Assembly: GCF_000018145.1 (NCBI RefSeq)
Contig: NC_009952.1
Coordinates: 1,054,001 to 1,118,000, forward strand
Source: Dinoroseobacter shibae DFL 12 = DSM 16493
GTDB lineage: Bacteria; Pseudomonadota; Alphaproteobacteria; Rhodobacterales; Rhodobacteraceae
DNA length: 64,000 nucleotides
Direction: 5' to 3'
Below are positions 35,720-44,457 of this stretch, in pieces. The notes under the pieces were generated by a model. That model was not told the origin of the DNA and did not search any database. It saw nothing but the letters and a program-made list of their open reading frames with translations. Every line of letters begins with the position of its first letter. Within the stretch, counting starts at the first letter, position 1. A program made the translations under genes and the position numbers.

Positions 35720-36628
35720 ATGTGGCCCAACCCCCGCGTTCCCTATGAACTTGCGTCCGACCGCGCGCCTCTGCCGCCCCTGCGCGGCAAGTCCCTGATC
35801 GTGCATGTGGTGATGAATATCGAATACTGGCCCTTCGACCGGCCCATGCCGCGCGGCATCATCCCCGCCCCCCACGGGGCCGCGCCCGCGCCGCCGGATG
35901 TGCCGAATTACGCCTGGGTCGAATACGGCATGCGTTGCGGCATGCCGCGCATCATGGGGCTGCTGGCCGATCGCGGCATCCCCGCCTCGGCCTTCATCAA
36001 CGCCCAGGTGGCCGACGTATATCCCAGCCTCATGGCCGCCACGGTCGATGCGGGATGGGAGTTGGTCGGCCATGGCTGGTTCCAGCAGAGCCTCAAGGCC
36101 GTGGACGACGAGCGCGACGTGATCGCCCGCAGCCTCGACCGGCTGGCGCAGGTGCAGGGCCACCGCCCGCGCGCATGGCTCGGCTGCGGGCTGGGCGAGA
36201 CCTATGACACCCCCGACATCCTGCGCGAAGAGGGGATCGAGTTTCTCCATGACTGGGCGCTCGATGACCTGCCGGTCTGGATGCGCACGAAACACGGGCC
36301 GATAGTCGGCCTGCCCTATACGTTCGAGCTCAACGACGTGCCGGTCTACGCGATCCAGAACGGGTCCACCGACGAATATCTCAAGCGGGTCGAGGCCACG
36401 GTCGAGATCTACGCCGCCGAGACCGCCCGCACCGGCCAGCCCCGGATCATGACGCTGGCGCTGCATCCGCATATCATCGGCGTGCCCCATATCGCGCATC
36501 ATTTCGCCCAGGCGCTCGACCTTCTGGCGGCCCGCGACGACACGGTCTTCACCACCTCCAGCGAGATGGGCGACTGGTTCACCGCCGCCCAAGCCCCCGG
36601 CGCCGCCGTCACGGAGAGCCCCGCATGA
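35720..36628 (+). CDS. Polysaccharide deacetylase/allantoinase-like (PuuE-type) hydrolase
   Basis: A 302-residue NodB-fold hydrolase. Family marks: NIEYWPFDRPMPRG, NYAWVEYGMRCGMPRIMGLL, WELVGHGWFQQSL, LGCGLGETYDTPDIL and LALHPHIIGVPHIAHHF. This subgroup (PuuE, cyclic imide-type hydrolases) acts on C-N bonds in cyclic amides rather than sugars. The placement after an ABC transporter suggests it opens or deacylates the imported compound. It overlaps the CoA-transferase gene by 4 bases (ATGA). Confidence 0.82.
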   Translation: MWPNPRVPYELASDRAPLPPLRGKSLIVHVVMNIEYWPFDRPMPRGIIPAPHGAAPAPPDVPNYAWVEYGMRCGMPRIMGLLADRGIPASAFINAQVADVYPSLMAATVDAGWELVGHGWFQQSLKAVDDERDVIARSLDRLAQVQGHRPRAWLGCGLGETYDTPDILREEGIEFLHDWALDDLPVWMRTKHGPIVGLPYTFELNDVPVYAIQNGSTDEYLKRVEATVEIYAAETARTGQPRIMTLALHPHIIGVPHIAHHFAQALDLLAARDDTVFTTSSEMGDWFTAAQAPGAAVTESPA

Positions 36629-37812
36629 CCGAAAAGTCCACCGCCCTGTCGCATCTCAAGGTGCTTGACCTGACCCGCGTGCGGGCCGGGCCGACCTGCT
36701 GCCGGGTGCTGGCGGATTTCGGCGCCGACGTGATCAAGATCGAAGCCCCCCAGGGGTTCGATCCCAACGCGGGCATGTCCGGCGCGCGCCACGGCTACGA
36801 CATGCTGAACCTGCACCGCAACAAGCGGTCCATGACCCTGAACCTGAAAAAACCCGAAGGCCGGGCCCTGTTCCTGCGGATGGTCAAGACGGCTGATGTG
36901 GTGGTCGAGAACTTCCGCCCCGACGTGAAGGACCGGCTCGGCATCGGCTATGACGACCTCGCGGCGGTGAACCCGCGCATCATCCTCGCCTCCATCTCCG
37001 GCTTCGGCCAGGACGGCCCCTATGCGCGTCGCGCGGGCTTCGACCAGATCGCGCAAGGCATGGGCGGGCTGATGGGCGTGACCGGCATGCCCGGCGGTGT
37101 GCCGATCCGCGCGGGCGCCGCCGTGGCCGACAGCAGCGCGGGGATTTTCGCCGCCACCGGCATCCTCGTGGCGCTGGCCGAGCGTGAAAAGTCGGGGCAG
37201 GGCCAATGGGTCGCGACCTCGCTTCTGGAGGCGCAGATCGCGCTGATGGATTTCCAGGCCGCGCGCTATCTGGTCGACGGCGACGTGCCGCCGCCCGCGG
37301 GCAACGATCATCCCTACGTCACCCCCATGGGCGTGGTGGAGACCGCCGATGGCTATCTCAACCTCGGCGTGGGCGGGCAGGGGCAATGGGTCGCCTTCTG
37401 CAACGTGATCGACCAGCCCGAACTGGCCGAGCACCCGGATTACGCCACGGACACGGCGCGCTTTGCCCACCGCGGGGCGCTCTGGGACCACCTGCGCCCG
37501 GTCTTTGCCCAACGCACCACCGCCGACTGGGTCCTGGCGCTCGAGGCAGGCGGCGTGCCCGCCGGGCCGATCTACACCATGGACGAGGTCTTCGCCGACC
37601 CGCAGGTGCGCCATCTCGGCATGGCCGCGCCCGTCCACCACCCGGTCCGGGGCGAGACGGCCCTCGTCGCCACGCCGATCAAGATGTCCCGCACCCCACC
37701 CAGCGTCCATGCCAGCGCCCCCGATGCGGGCGCCCAGACCGACGAGATCCTGGCCGAATACGGCCTGAGCCCCGAAGAGGTCGCCCAGTTGCGCGCGGCC
37801 CACACAATCTGA
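36625..37812 (+). CDS. Class III (CaiB/BaiF) CoA-transferase
   Basis: A 395-residue enzyme that moves CoA between carboxylic acids. Marks: LKVLDLTRVRAGPTCCRVLADFGADVIKIEAP, HRNKRSMTLNLKKPEGR, VVVENFRPDVKDRLGIGYDDL (holding the expected Asp), ISGFGQDGPYARRAGFDQIAQGMGG. It activates the pathway acid before the dehydrogenase or hydratase steps. It lies between the hydrolase and the acyl-CoA dehydrogenase in the operon. Confidence 0.92.
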   Translation: MTEKSTALSHLKVLDLTRVRAGPTCCRVLADFGADVIKIEAPQGFDPNAGMSGARHGYDMLNLHRNKRSMTLNLKKPEGRALFLRMVKTADVVVENFRPDVKDRLGIGYDDLAAVNPRIILASISGFGQDGPYARRAGFDQIAQGMGGLMGVTGMPGGVPIRAGAAVADSSAGIFAATGILVALAEREKSGQGQWVATSLLEAQIALMDFQAARYLVDGDVPPPAGNDHPYVTPMGVVETADGYLNLGVGGQGQWVAFCNVIDQPELAEHPDYATDTARFAHRGALWDHLRPVFAQRTTADWVLALEAGGVPAGPIYTMDEVFADPQVRHLGMAAPVHHPVRGETALVATPIKMSRTPPSVHASAPDAGAQTDEILAEYGLSPEEVAQLRAAHTI

Positions 37813-37823
37813 GAGGACACGAG

Positions 37824-39014
37824 ATGAACCAGATCGACACCAACGCGATCTCCATGCCCGTCGGTCCCCAATGGCCCGACATCCGCGAAGCGGTCACGCG
37901 CCTCTGCGCGGATTTCCCCAACGACTACTGGAACGACCTCGACAAGCGCGACGCCTATCCCGCCGCGTTCGTGAAGGCGCTGACCGAGGCGGGGTTTCTC
38001 GGCGCGCTGATCCCCGAGGCTTATGGCGGCTCGGGCCTGCCGCTCTCAGCGGCGGGCGCAGTGCTGGAAACGATCCACGAGACCGGCTGCAACGCCGCCG
38101 CCTGCCACGCCCAGATGTACACCATGGGCACGGTGCTGCGATACGGCTCCGAGGCGCAGAAACAATCCTACCTGCCCGGCATCGCCACGGGCGATCTGCG
38201 CCTGCAGGCCTTCGGCGTGACCGAACCCACCACCGGATCCGACACCACGCAACTCAAGACCCGCGCCGAGAAGACCGAAAAAGGCACCTACCTGGTCAAC
38301 GGGCAGAAGGTCTGGACGTCCCGCGCGATGGAAAGCGACCTGATGCTCCTGCTGGCGCGCACCACCCCCGCCGACCAGTGCACCAAACGCTCCGACGGGA
38401 TGTCGGTCTTCCTGCTGGACATGCGCGACGCGCTTGGCAACGGGCTGGAGCTGCGCAAGATCGACGCGATGATCAACCACAACAGCTGCGAGGTGTTCCT
38501 CGACAACCTCGAAATTCCCGCCGACACCCTGATCGGCGAGGAAGGCCGCGGCTTCCGCTACATCGTCGACAGCATGAATGCCGAACGCATCCTCATCGCC
38601 TATGAATGCATCGGCGACGCGAAGTTCTTCATCCGCAAGGCGGTCGAGTACGCCAACGAACGGGTCGTCTTCGGCAAGCCCATCGGCGCCAACCAGGGCC
38701 TGCAATTCCCGATCGCGGATGCTTATGCCAAGATGTGCGCCGCCGAGTTGATGGTGAACAAGGCCGCCGCGATCTTCGACGCGGGCGGCAAGGCGGCCGA
38801 AGAGGCCAACATGGCCAAGCTGCTGGCCGCCGACGCCTCCTGGGCCGCGGCGGAAGTCTGCATGCAGACCTATGGCGGCTTCGCCTTCGCGCGCGAATAC
38901 GGGATCGAACGGAAATGGCGCGAGGCCCGGCTTTATCAAACCGCGCCGATCTCGAAGAACATGATCTTCGGCTATCTCGGCCAGCACGTCCTGGGCCTGC
39001 CGCGCAGCTACTGA
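37824..39014 (+). CDS. Acyl-CoA dehydrogenase
   Basis: A 396-residue FAD enzyme. Marks: GALIPEAYGGSGLPL, QAFGVTEPTTGSDTTQLKTRAE, NGQKVWTSRA, GEEGRGFRYIVDSMNAERI, VFGKPIGANQGLQFPIADAYAKM and MQTYGGFAFAREYGIERKWREARL. The usual catalytic Glu/Gly position near YGGFAF is like that of short/branched-chain forms. It is the last gene of the operon and ends 19 bases from the convergent Slam-like gene. Confidence 0.93.
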   Translation: MNQIDTNAISMPVGPQWPDIREAVTRLCADFPNDYWNDLDKRDAYPAAFVKALTEAGFLGALIPEAYGGSGLPLSAAGAVLETIHETGCNAAACHAQMYTMGTVLRYGSEAQKQSYLPGIATGDLRLQAFGVTEPTTGSDTTQLKTRAEKTEKGTYLVNGQKVWTSRAMESDLMLLLARTTPADQCTKRSDGMSVFLLDMRDALGNGLELRKIDAMINHNSCEVFLDNLEIPADTLIGEEGRGFRYIVDSMNAERILIAYECIGDAKFFIRKAVEYANERVVFGKPIGANQGLQFPIADAYAKMCAAELMVNKAAAIFDAGGKAAEEANMAKLLAADASWAAAEVCMQTYGGFAFAREYGIERKWREARLYQTAPISKNMIFGYLGQHVLGLPRSY

Positions 39015-39033
39015 CCGGGGCAGGGCGGCGGGC

Positions 39034-40338
39034 TCAGAACCGCCGCTCCAGCCCGATCTGAACTTCGCTCTCGGTATAGCTGTAGGCGTCGATGTCCGAC
39101 CGGCTGCGGGTATGGCTGACCCGTGCAAAGGGCGAGAACCCGTCACCCAGGAACAGGTCGGATTTCTGCACCGTCAGCGCGACCTGCACCGCGCGCTCGT
39201 TCGGGCTGGCGGTGAACAGGGGGCTGGGGTCGCGGAAATCCCGGTACCGCAGGGACAGCTCGGGCCGCAACGTGATCCCCCGGACCGCGTCATAGCTGCC
39301 GAAGACCCGCAGCTCGGTGTCGCGGTAATCCTCCAGGTCGAACGCCACCCGGTTCTCTTCCACCCGCAGCGCCGCGCCGAGCGTCGCGCGCCCGCCCACG
39401 GAGCGCCGCAGGCCAAGCTGGGCCGCCACCGCGTGCCCGTCCCGGTCGTCCGAAATTGCGCTGTCCAGCACCGCCCAGGACGCCGCGCCAAAGACCGACA
39501 CGCCGCCCGCACTGCGCCGCTCGAAGGACAGATCCAGGCCGAAGCGGTCCTCGAACCCGTCTCCCGCCACGTGGCGGCTCCGCCCGAAGGCCGCGGCCAC
39601 CACCGAGCTCCGCGCGCCCAGAAACCGCACCCCCGTCCGCGCGCCGATTGTGATGTCGTCGTACCGCGCCCCTGGCCCCTCCAGCGCATCGAGATCGACC
39701 CCCGCGAACCCCACAAGCTCCGTCGCCCCGACCCGCGTCAGCCCCTGCCGCCAGCGCGCCGCCCCCGTCACCCGCAGCCCCGGCTCGGTGTCGGTGTCCC
39801 GCTCCAGGGTGAAGGGCAGCACCGTGCCCGCGATCTCCAGATCCACCGTGTCGCTGTCATAGCGCCGCCGTTCGCCCAGGGTGACCAGGCCGATGGACAG
39901 GTCCCAGTCGAACCCCCGCCGCGCGTCGATCGCCCGGATGAAGCCCAGCACCCGCAGCCGCGCCGGCTCCGGCAGGTCGGTGGAGAGGACGGCGAAGAAC
40001 TCCTCCCGCGCCCGGCTCCACTGTTCGGCGGCGAAATAGGCCCGCGCCAGTTCCAGCCGGACCCGCACCAGGGTCGGGTCTCCCGCCAGAATGTCGAGAA
40101 AGAGCGGGATCGCCGCCGCCGCCTGACCGCCGTTCAGCAGGGCAAGCCCGCGCAGGAACCGCGCCTCGATCGCCGCGCCATCGACGGGCAGGGTGCTGCG
40201 CGCGGCGCCGGGCAGGGCGGGTTGCGCCGCCACGGGTGCCGCGACTGCCAGGCAAGCGCACAGCCCCGCGACCCTGCACAGGATCCGCGGGCCGCACCGC
40301 CACCAGGTCGCCGGTCGCCGCCCCGGACGGGCCCGCAT
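39034..40338 (-). CDS. Surface lipoprotein assembly modifier (Slam)-like outer-membrane protein
   Basis: A 434-residue exported protein. After an N-terminal signal (about residues 1-38, ending VAAQ) comes a TPR-like helical region of about 90 residues (RFLRGLALLNGGQAAAAIPLFLDILAGDP, LELARAYFAAEQWSRAREEF in pieces). The last 290 residues are alternating beta-strands ending in QIGLERRF, with a terminal Phe for BAM insertion. TPR plus this barrel (DUF560 type) is the Slam layout, which moves lipoproteins to the cell surface. Its neighbour is a TbpB-like lipoprotein, as expected for a Slam-substrate pair. Confidence 0.78.
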   Translation of the reverse strand: MRARPGRRPATWWRCGPRILCRVAGLCACLAVAAPVAAQPALPGAARSTLPVDGAAIEARFLRGLALLNGGQAAAAIPLFLDILAGDPTLVRVRLELARAYFAAEQWSRAREEFFAVLSTDLPEPARLRVLGFIRAIDARRGFDWDLSIGLVTLGERRRYDSDTVDLEIAGTVLPFTLERDTDTEPGLRVTGAARWRQGLTRVGATELVGFAGVDLDALEGPGARYDDITIGARTGVRFLGARSSVVAAAFGRSRHVAGDGFEDRFGLDLSFERRSAGGVSVFGAASWAVLDSAISDDRDGHAVAAQLGLRRSVGGRATLGAALRVEENRVAFDLEDYRDTELRVFGSYDAVRGITLRPELSLRYRDFRDPSPLFTASPNERAVQVALTVQKSDLFLGDGFSPFARVSHTRSRSDIDAYSYTESEVQIGLERRF

Positions 40339-40354
40339 GCCTGCGCCGCCGCGC

Positions 40355-41233
40355 TCAGTTGCCGCCGAACGCGCCGATATGCGCCACGCCGCCCGGCCCG
40401 CTCAGGCTGTAGGTCCCGGCCACCTCCTCGGCATTGGGGCCATGGAACACGCCCTGCGCCTCCCCCGCCGAGCCCGGCCCGGACACCGCCGCGGTGAATC
40501 CCCCACCCGAGACCGGCCCACTGCCGTCGAAATCCAGCTCCGGGGCGGGAATTGTGTCCGAGGTTGCGAGGGAAATCGCCTGCGTCTGCGTGCTGAGGAT
40601 CTCCGCCTGCCGGAAATCGGTCGTCACCTCGATGGCCGAGACGGTGAGATAGCCCTCGCCATCGGCCCGTCGCGCAAACCCGGCGCCCTCACCGACATAG
40701 GTGGCGACCTGCCCGGTGGGCAACCGCGCGCTGGGCGTCCGCGCGCCATAAGCCCCCGCGCCCAAGGTGCCGCGCTCCGCGCCGAACCCGTCCAGCCAGG
40801 CTCCGAGGGTCTGGTACTCGAACGGACCGCCCCGGCCGCCATCGAGCAGCAGCGCGAAGCGCCGCCCATCATCGCTTTCGAAGAAGACGACGGGGCCATC
40901 CACCTGGACTGTGGCCCCCTGGTCCAGATCGAACGCGACGGCGGAGTCGGGGGCCCGGATCGCCACGCGCGGTATCAGGCCGTTGGCGGTTGTCAGCCGC
41001 AGCGTGCTGTCCTCGGTGTCCGACAGGTTCGAGAGGCTGAGTTGGCCGGTGACCGGATCCACCGCGAAGCGCGCGGTCCGGGCCTGGCCTTGCAACTCTA
41101 CGGTGCCGGTCTCGGGCAGGTCGTTGAAGGAGGTGAACGGGGTCGCGGAACCGGAGCCCCCGCCGCCGCCACAGGCCGTCAGCACAGGGGCCAGCACAAG
41201 CAGCGCGACAGATCGTGTAAGGGTCTTTGACAT
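40355..41233 (-). CDS. TbpB-barrel-like lipoprotein (probable Slam substrate)
   Basis: A 292-residue lipoprotein: signal SKTLTRSVALLVLAPVLTAC with lipobox LTAC (Cys21), then a Gly-rich linker. The end of the protein (GSAGEAQGVFHGPNAEEVAGTYSLSG..GVAHIGAFGGN) matches the C-terminal barrel motif of transferrin-binding-protein B-like proteins (GxFxGPxAEEVxGxY then GAFGG). It lies 17 bases before the Slam-like gene on the same strand. It is likely displayed on the surface by that protein. The ligand is unknown; iron or heme binding cannot be concluded. Confidence 0.8.
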   Translation of the reverse strand: MSKTLTRSVALLVLAPVLTACGGGGGSGSATPFTSFNDLPETGTVELQGQARTARFAVDPVTGQLSLSNLSDTEDSTLRLTTANGLIPRVAIRAPDSAVAFDLDQGATVQVDGPVVFFESDDGRRFALLLDGGRGGPFEYQTLGAWLDGFGAERGTLGAGAYGARTPSARLPTGQVATYVGEGAGFARRADGEGYLTVSAIEVTTDFRQAEILSTQTQAISLATSDTIPAPELDFDGSGPVSGGGFTAAVSGPGSAGEAQGVFHGPNAEEVAGTYSLSGPGGVAHIGAFGGN

Positions 41234-41404
41234 GGGGGCCTCCCTGAACAGTTGAGCGAGCCCAGGCCGGTCGCGGCACCGGCATGGGATACGCCATGGC
41301 CCATTTTTCCGCCGCGGCCCTGCCACCGGTCTGACCCAGGTCATGGAACCGGCCCTGCGCAGCCGAACGCGGGCCCGTCCGTCGCGCACCACCGTTGCGG
41401 CGGC

Positions 41405-42250
41405 TCAGGGCGCCGCGTTTCCGTCCGCGGGCTTGTAGAGACTGCCCTTGTGCAGCGTCCAGTGGTCCTTGTGGCGCTGGCCCAGCCCGTCTCGGGACAG
41501 GTAGGCCTGCAGGCTGGGGCCGGGGACCGTCCGGAAACCCGCGAAATGGCGCCGCAGGGCGTCATGGTCCGCCCCCTCGGTGGCCGCGATCACCGATGCG
41601 ATGCTCGGGCCGATGTCATGCCCGACGAAGGACCGCGTGGCCATCTGCTCCAATGTCTCGACATAGGCCGCGCGGGTCTCGAACTCCCGCAGCAAGAGCA
41701 GCGCCGCCATCACCCCGCTGCCTGCCGCGAAGGCGATCTGCTCGCAGGCACCCGCCTCGATGTTGCGGCGGCAGACCTCGGCACTCAGCGCCAGGAAGGG
41801 ATCCCCGGGCCGATGCACGAACACGATCCCGTTCAGCAGCATCTCGCCCCCCCGGGCAATGAGAAACCGCGCCAGCGGATCGGGCTGATCGCGATAGAAA
41901 TCGGTGATTTCCGCGATCAGGCCGTGATACCCCCCCGACATCCATCCCGCCAGCACCGGCGCAAACGCCTGTTTCTGCGCCCAGTTGGCATCCACGTAAA
42001 GCCCGCCGCGCTCCAGCAGCACATGCAATCGGAAGAAATCCGAGGCCATCGCATAAGGGCCGCACCGGCGAAACGCCGCCAACTCCCGCCCCATGCCCCG
42101 TGCCTCGAAGAACCGCTCCGCATCGCGGGCCGAATAGACCCGTGTCTCCAGCCGCGCGTCCCCGCACCAGCTGTCGAGGCACCCCTGCACCGGGGCGGGG
42201 ATCTCGTCCTGGTACCAGAAGAGAGAGACCGGAAGTTTCGCAGCATCCAT
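41405..42250 (-). CDS. Glycosyltransferase-like protein (GT32-type sugar-binding region)
   Basis: A 281-residue cytoplasmic protein. The stretch CGPYAMASDFFRLHVLLERGGLYVDANW follows the DXD-region pattern of GT32/OCH1-type transferases (ASDxxRxxxLxxxGGxYxDxD), except that the DXD is D-A-N. An N-terminal LFWYQDEIPAPVQGCLDSW fits the family start. Membrane segments are absent. It may add sugars to surface polysaccharides. It is a lone gene on the minus strand. Confidence 0.65.
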   Translation of the reverse strand: MDAAKLPVSLFWYQDEIPAPVQGCLDSWCGDARLETRVYSARDAERFFEARGMGRELAAFRRCGPYAMASDFFRLHVLLERGGLYVDANWAQKQAFAPVLAGWMSGGYHGLIAEITDFYRDQPDPLARFLIARGGEMLLNGIVFVHRPGDPFLALSAEVCRRNIEAGACEQIAFAAGSGVMAALLLLREFETRAAYVETLEQMATRSFVGHDIGPSIASVIAATEGADHDALRRHFAGFRTVPGPSLQAYLSRDGLGQRHKDHWTLHKGSLYKPADGNAAP

Positions 42251-42309
42251 CCCGCAGCGATACGCAAGCGCCGCGCGCTGCGCAACCGTCCGCGGCCCGC
42301 CCCCGCGCC

Positions 42310-42927
42310 TCAGAACAGCGGCAGGGTCGGCAGGGTGTGGATATCCTTGAGATGCTCGGTCAACTCGCTGACCGGGATCAGGCTCAGAAACACCAGCGCA
42401 TCGAAGAAATTGCGCCGCAGGGTGCCGGTGTCGAACGTGACCGTGGCGGGGGAGGAGAACTGCCGCAGCCGGGGCAGGATCCGCGGCGTGCGGGCGGCAT
42501 AGGCGTCATAGGCCGGGCCGAACTCCGCCCGCAGAAACGCCTCTTCCTTGCGGGCGATGTCACTGAGCACCAGAAACACCAGCGTGGTCATCAACACGGT
42601 CAGGATCAGCGAGCCCAGCATCAGCCCGAAGCCGAACACCGCCAGGGTCGAAAACAGGTACAGGGGATGGCGGCACATGGAATAGGGCCCGTCCTGCATG
42701 ACCAGCGCGTTCTTGCGGCTGCCGATATAGAGGATCGACCAGAACCGCCCCAGAACCCCGGCGATCACCAGCAGCATGCCCGTGCTCTCGACCAGGTCCA
42801 TCACACCCTCGCCCAGGGGCAGGCCGGGCCGGGTGAACAGCACCAGCGGCACCATGACCAGCATCACCGCCCTGAGCGTGTTGATCCGGCGCTTCTGGTT
42901 CGCGGGCAGGACGGCAGCAGTTTTCAT
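42310..42927 (-). CDS. Isoprenylcysteine carboxyl methyltransferase (ICMT/PEMT)-family membrane protein
   Basis: A 205-residue protein with about four membrane segments. The SAM-binding ICMT motif is read in GPYSMCRHPLYLFSTLA and later EEAFLRAEFGPAYDAYAARTPR. These are small membrane methyltransferases acting on lipids or thiols; the bacterial substrate here is unknown. The ATG at 42927 is used. It is isolated between a GT and a DUF1289 gene. Confidence 0.82.
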   Translation of the reverse strand: MKTAAVLPANQKRRINTLRAVMLVMVPLVLFTRPGLPLGEGVMDLVESTGMLLVIAGVLGRFWSILYIGSRKNALVMQDGPYSMCRHPLYLFSTLAVFGFGLMLGSLILTVLMTTLVFLVLSDIARKEEAFLRAEFGPAYDAYAARTPRILPRLRQFSSPATVTFDTGTLRRNFFDALVFLSLIPVSELTEHLKDIHTLPTLPLF

Positions 42928-43006
42928 GGAAAGACCCCCGGTGACACCGCGGACATAGGCGGCGCCCCGGGGTCCGGCAAGTGGCGTCGCGCCCCCGGCC
43001 CGCCGC

Positions 43007-43243
43007 TCAGAGCTTCGGTGCGATCCGCGCGGCCCGGCCGCCCCGCCGCCGGGTCAGCAGCGACCGGCGCTCTTCCAGGCTGTCCATCACCGACCGGCGC
43101 TCCTCGGGCGCCATCTTCGACCAGGCGCCGATCTCGTCGATCGTGCGCAGACAGCCGGTGCAGAGCCGGCTCTCGGGATGGATCACGCAGATCTTCACAC
43201 AAGGGCTCTCGATCTCCGCGCGCCGCCACACCTCGTCACTCAT
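43007..43243 (-). CDS. DUF1289 small Cys-rich protein
   Basis: A 78-residue protein whose motif SPCVKICVIHPESRLCTGCLRTIDEI carries four cysteines of the DUF1289 type, suggesting a metal or Fe-S site. It overlaps the start region of the ruvX frame end by 8 bases and so is translated with it. Function unknown. Confidence 0.9.
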   Translation of the reverse strand: MSDEVWRRAEIESPCVKICVIHPESRLCTGCLRTIDEIGAWSKMAPEERRSVMDSLEERRSLLTRRRGGRAARIAPKL

Positions 43244-43727
43244 CCAAAGCCTCCCTGCGCATGTGCCCGAACCGGTCGAGTGCGCCTTGCAGGATATAAC
43301 TCGCCGCCACGTGGTCGATCACTTCCGCGCGCCGGGCCCGGGACGTGTCCGCCTCCAGCAGCGCACGTTCCGCCGCCACAGTGGACAACCGCTCGTCCCA
43401 GAACGCAATCGGGATCGGCCGCCGGGCCGTGAAATTCCGCGCAAAGGCCCGGGTCGACTGGGCCCGCGGCCCCTCGCTGCCGTCCATGTTGCGCGGCAGG
43501 CCCAGAATCAGCCCGCCCACATCGCGGGCGTCCATCAACGCCTCCAGCCGCGCGGCATCGAGGCCGAACTTCTTGCGCTTGACCGTCTCCAGTGGCGTGG
43601 CCACGGACCACATCAGGTCCGACACCGCCACCCCGATGGTCGCGGTTCCGAGGTCCAGCCCCATCAGCGCCCGCCCCGCGGGCACCACGGCGCGAAACGC
43701 CGCCAGATCGTCGAAAATCATCTCCAT
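43236..43727 (-). CDS. ruvX: RuvX/YqgF Holliday-junction resolvase-like protein
   Basis: A 163-residue RNase H-fold protein, proposed pre-16S rRNA nuclease or Holliday-junction resolvase. Marks: GRALMGLDLGTATIGVAVSD with catalytic Asp, GGLILGLPRNMDGSEGPRAQ, IAFWDERLSTVAAERALLEA, and DHVAASYILQGALD with the late Asp. The ATG at 43727 follows AGGAGG; a second ATG is two codons later. It overlaps DUF1289 downstream. Confidence 0.92.
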   Translation of the reverse strand: MEMIFDDLAAFRAVVPAGRALMGLDLGTATIGVAVSDLMWSVATPLETVKRKKFGLDAARLEALMDARDVGGLILGLPRNMDGSEGPRAQSTRAFARNFTARRPIPIAFWDERLSTVAAERALLEADTSRARRAEVIDHVAASYILQGALDRFGHMRREALDE

Positions 43728-44136
43728 CCCGCCTCCTACCGCGCCGGGGCGGGGCCGAAAACCCCGCATGTGGCAAACCGTGGCCGCAAGGTGCGGTCTG
43801 CTCTGGCAATCCGGCCCCGCCCTGCCCAAAATGCCCGCAACACCCCGGAGACGACATGCACCGCACCTGCATCCCTTCCAGCACCAATGCGGCCTGGCGC
43901 GACAAGGCAAGTCGGCTGCGCGACCCGACCGGCAACCGCGCGCCTCTCTGCCCGACACCGTCCCCCGCCGGGGCGTTCCCAGATCGCGGCGCCATCCCCC
44001 TCCGATCGGCACATCCCAGCCGACCGACCCGCCCGGTTTTCGCAATCAACAGCCCAAATCGACCGGGGATTTCCGCTCAGATTGCCACCCCTGCGGACCT
44101 CGGTGAATGCTGCCCTCTCATAGTGGAGGACAGATC
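43728..44136. other. 409-base intergenic region
   Basis: No supported gene. It lies between the divergent ruvX and the small membrane gene at 44137. A local hairpin CGGGG..CCCCG is present near 43750. Open frames crossing it have no ribosome site or family character. Confidence 0.5.
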
Positions 44137-44376
44137 ATGTCAGACTACGAAAACCGGACACCGACGACCCGCGGCAGCAGTGGCGGGGGGCGAGCTCTCT
44201 ATTGGGCGCTGGGCATCCTCGCGGTGCTCGTCCTCATCATCCTGCTCTTTGCCGGGGGCGATCCCGGGCCTGCAGACGGGCTCGAGGACGCGGCCCCGCC
44301 GGCCCCGTCGGCCCTGCCAGAGACCGGCCTGCCCGACGCCGCCGCGCCCGAGCAGCCCCCGGCGACCGCGCAATAA
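44137..44376 (+). CDS. Small single-pass membrane protein
   Basis: A 79-residue protein: a Ser/Gly/Arg head, one membrane segment (about 23-41, LYWALGILAVLVLIILLFAG) and a Pro/Ala/Asp tail. GTGGAGGA at 44123-44130 supports the ATG at 44137. I do not recognise a family; related short proteins are common in these bacteria. Confidence 0.7.
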   Translation: MSDYENRTPTTRGSSGGGRALYWALGILAVLVLIILLFAGGDPGPADGLEDAAPPAPSALPETGLPDAAAPEQPPATAQ

Positions 44377-44396
44377 CCCGACCACTCACGGATCAG

Positions 44397-44422
44397 AGGC
44401 GCACCCGACCCCGGGTGCGCCT
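44397..44422 (+). terminator. Hairpin after the small membrane gene
   Basis: AGGCGCACCC pairs with GGGTGCGCCT around a 6-base loop, with no T-run. A likely transcription stop or mRNA stabiliser. Confidence 0.5.
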
Positions 44423-44457
44423 GCCACCGCGCGTTGGACCCCCGGCGCGGTTCGGCC

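Noticed and set aside
43345-44106. Plus-strand frames across ruvX and the spacer behind it
   Set aside because: Antisense of ruvX; no ribosome site or conserved motif.
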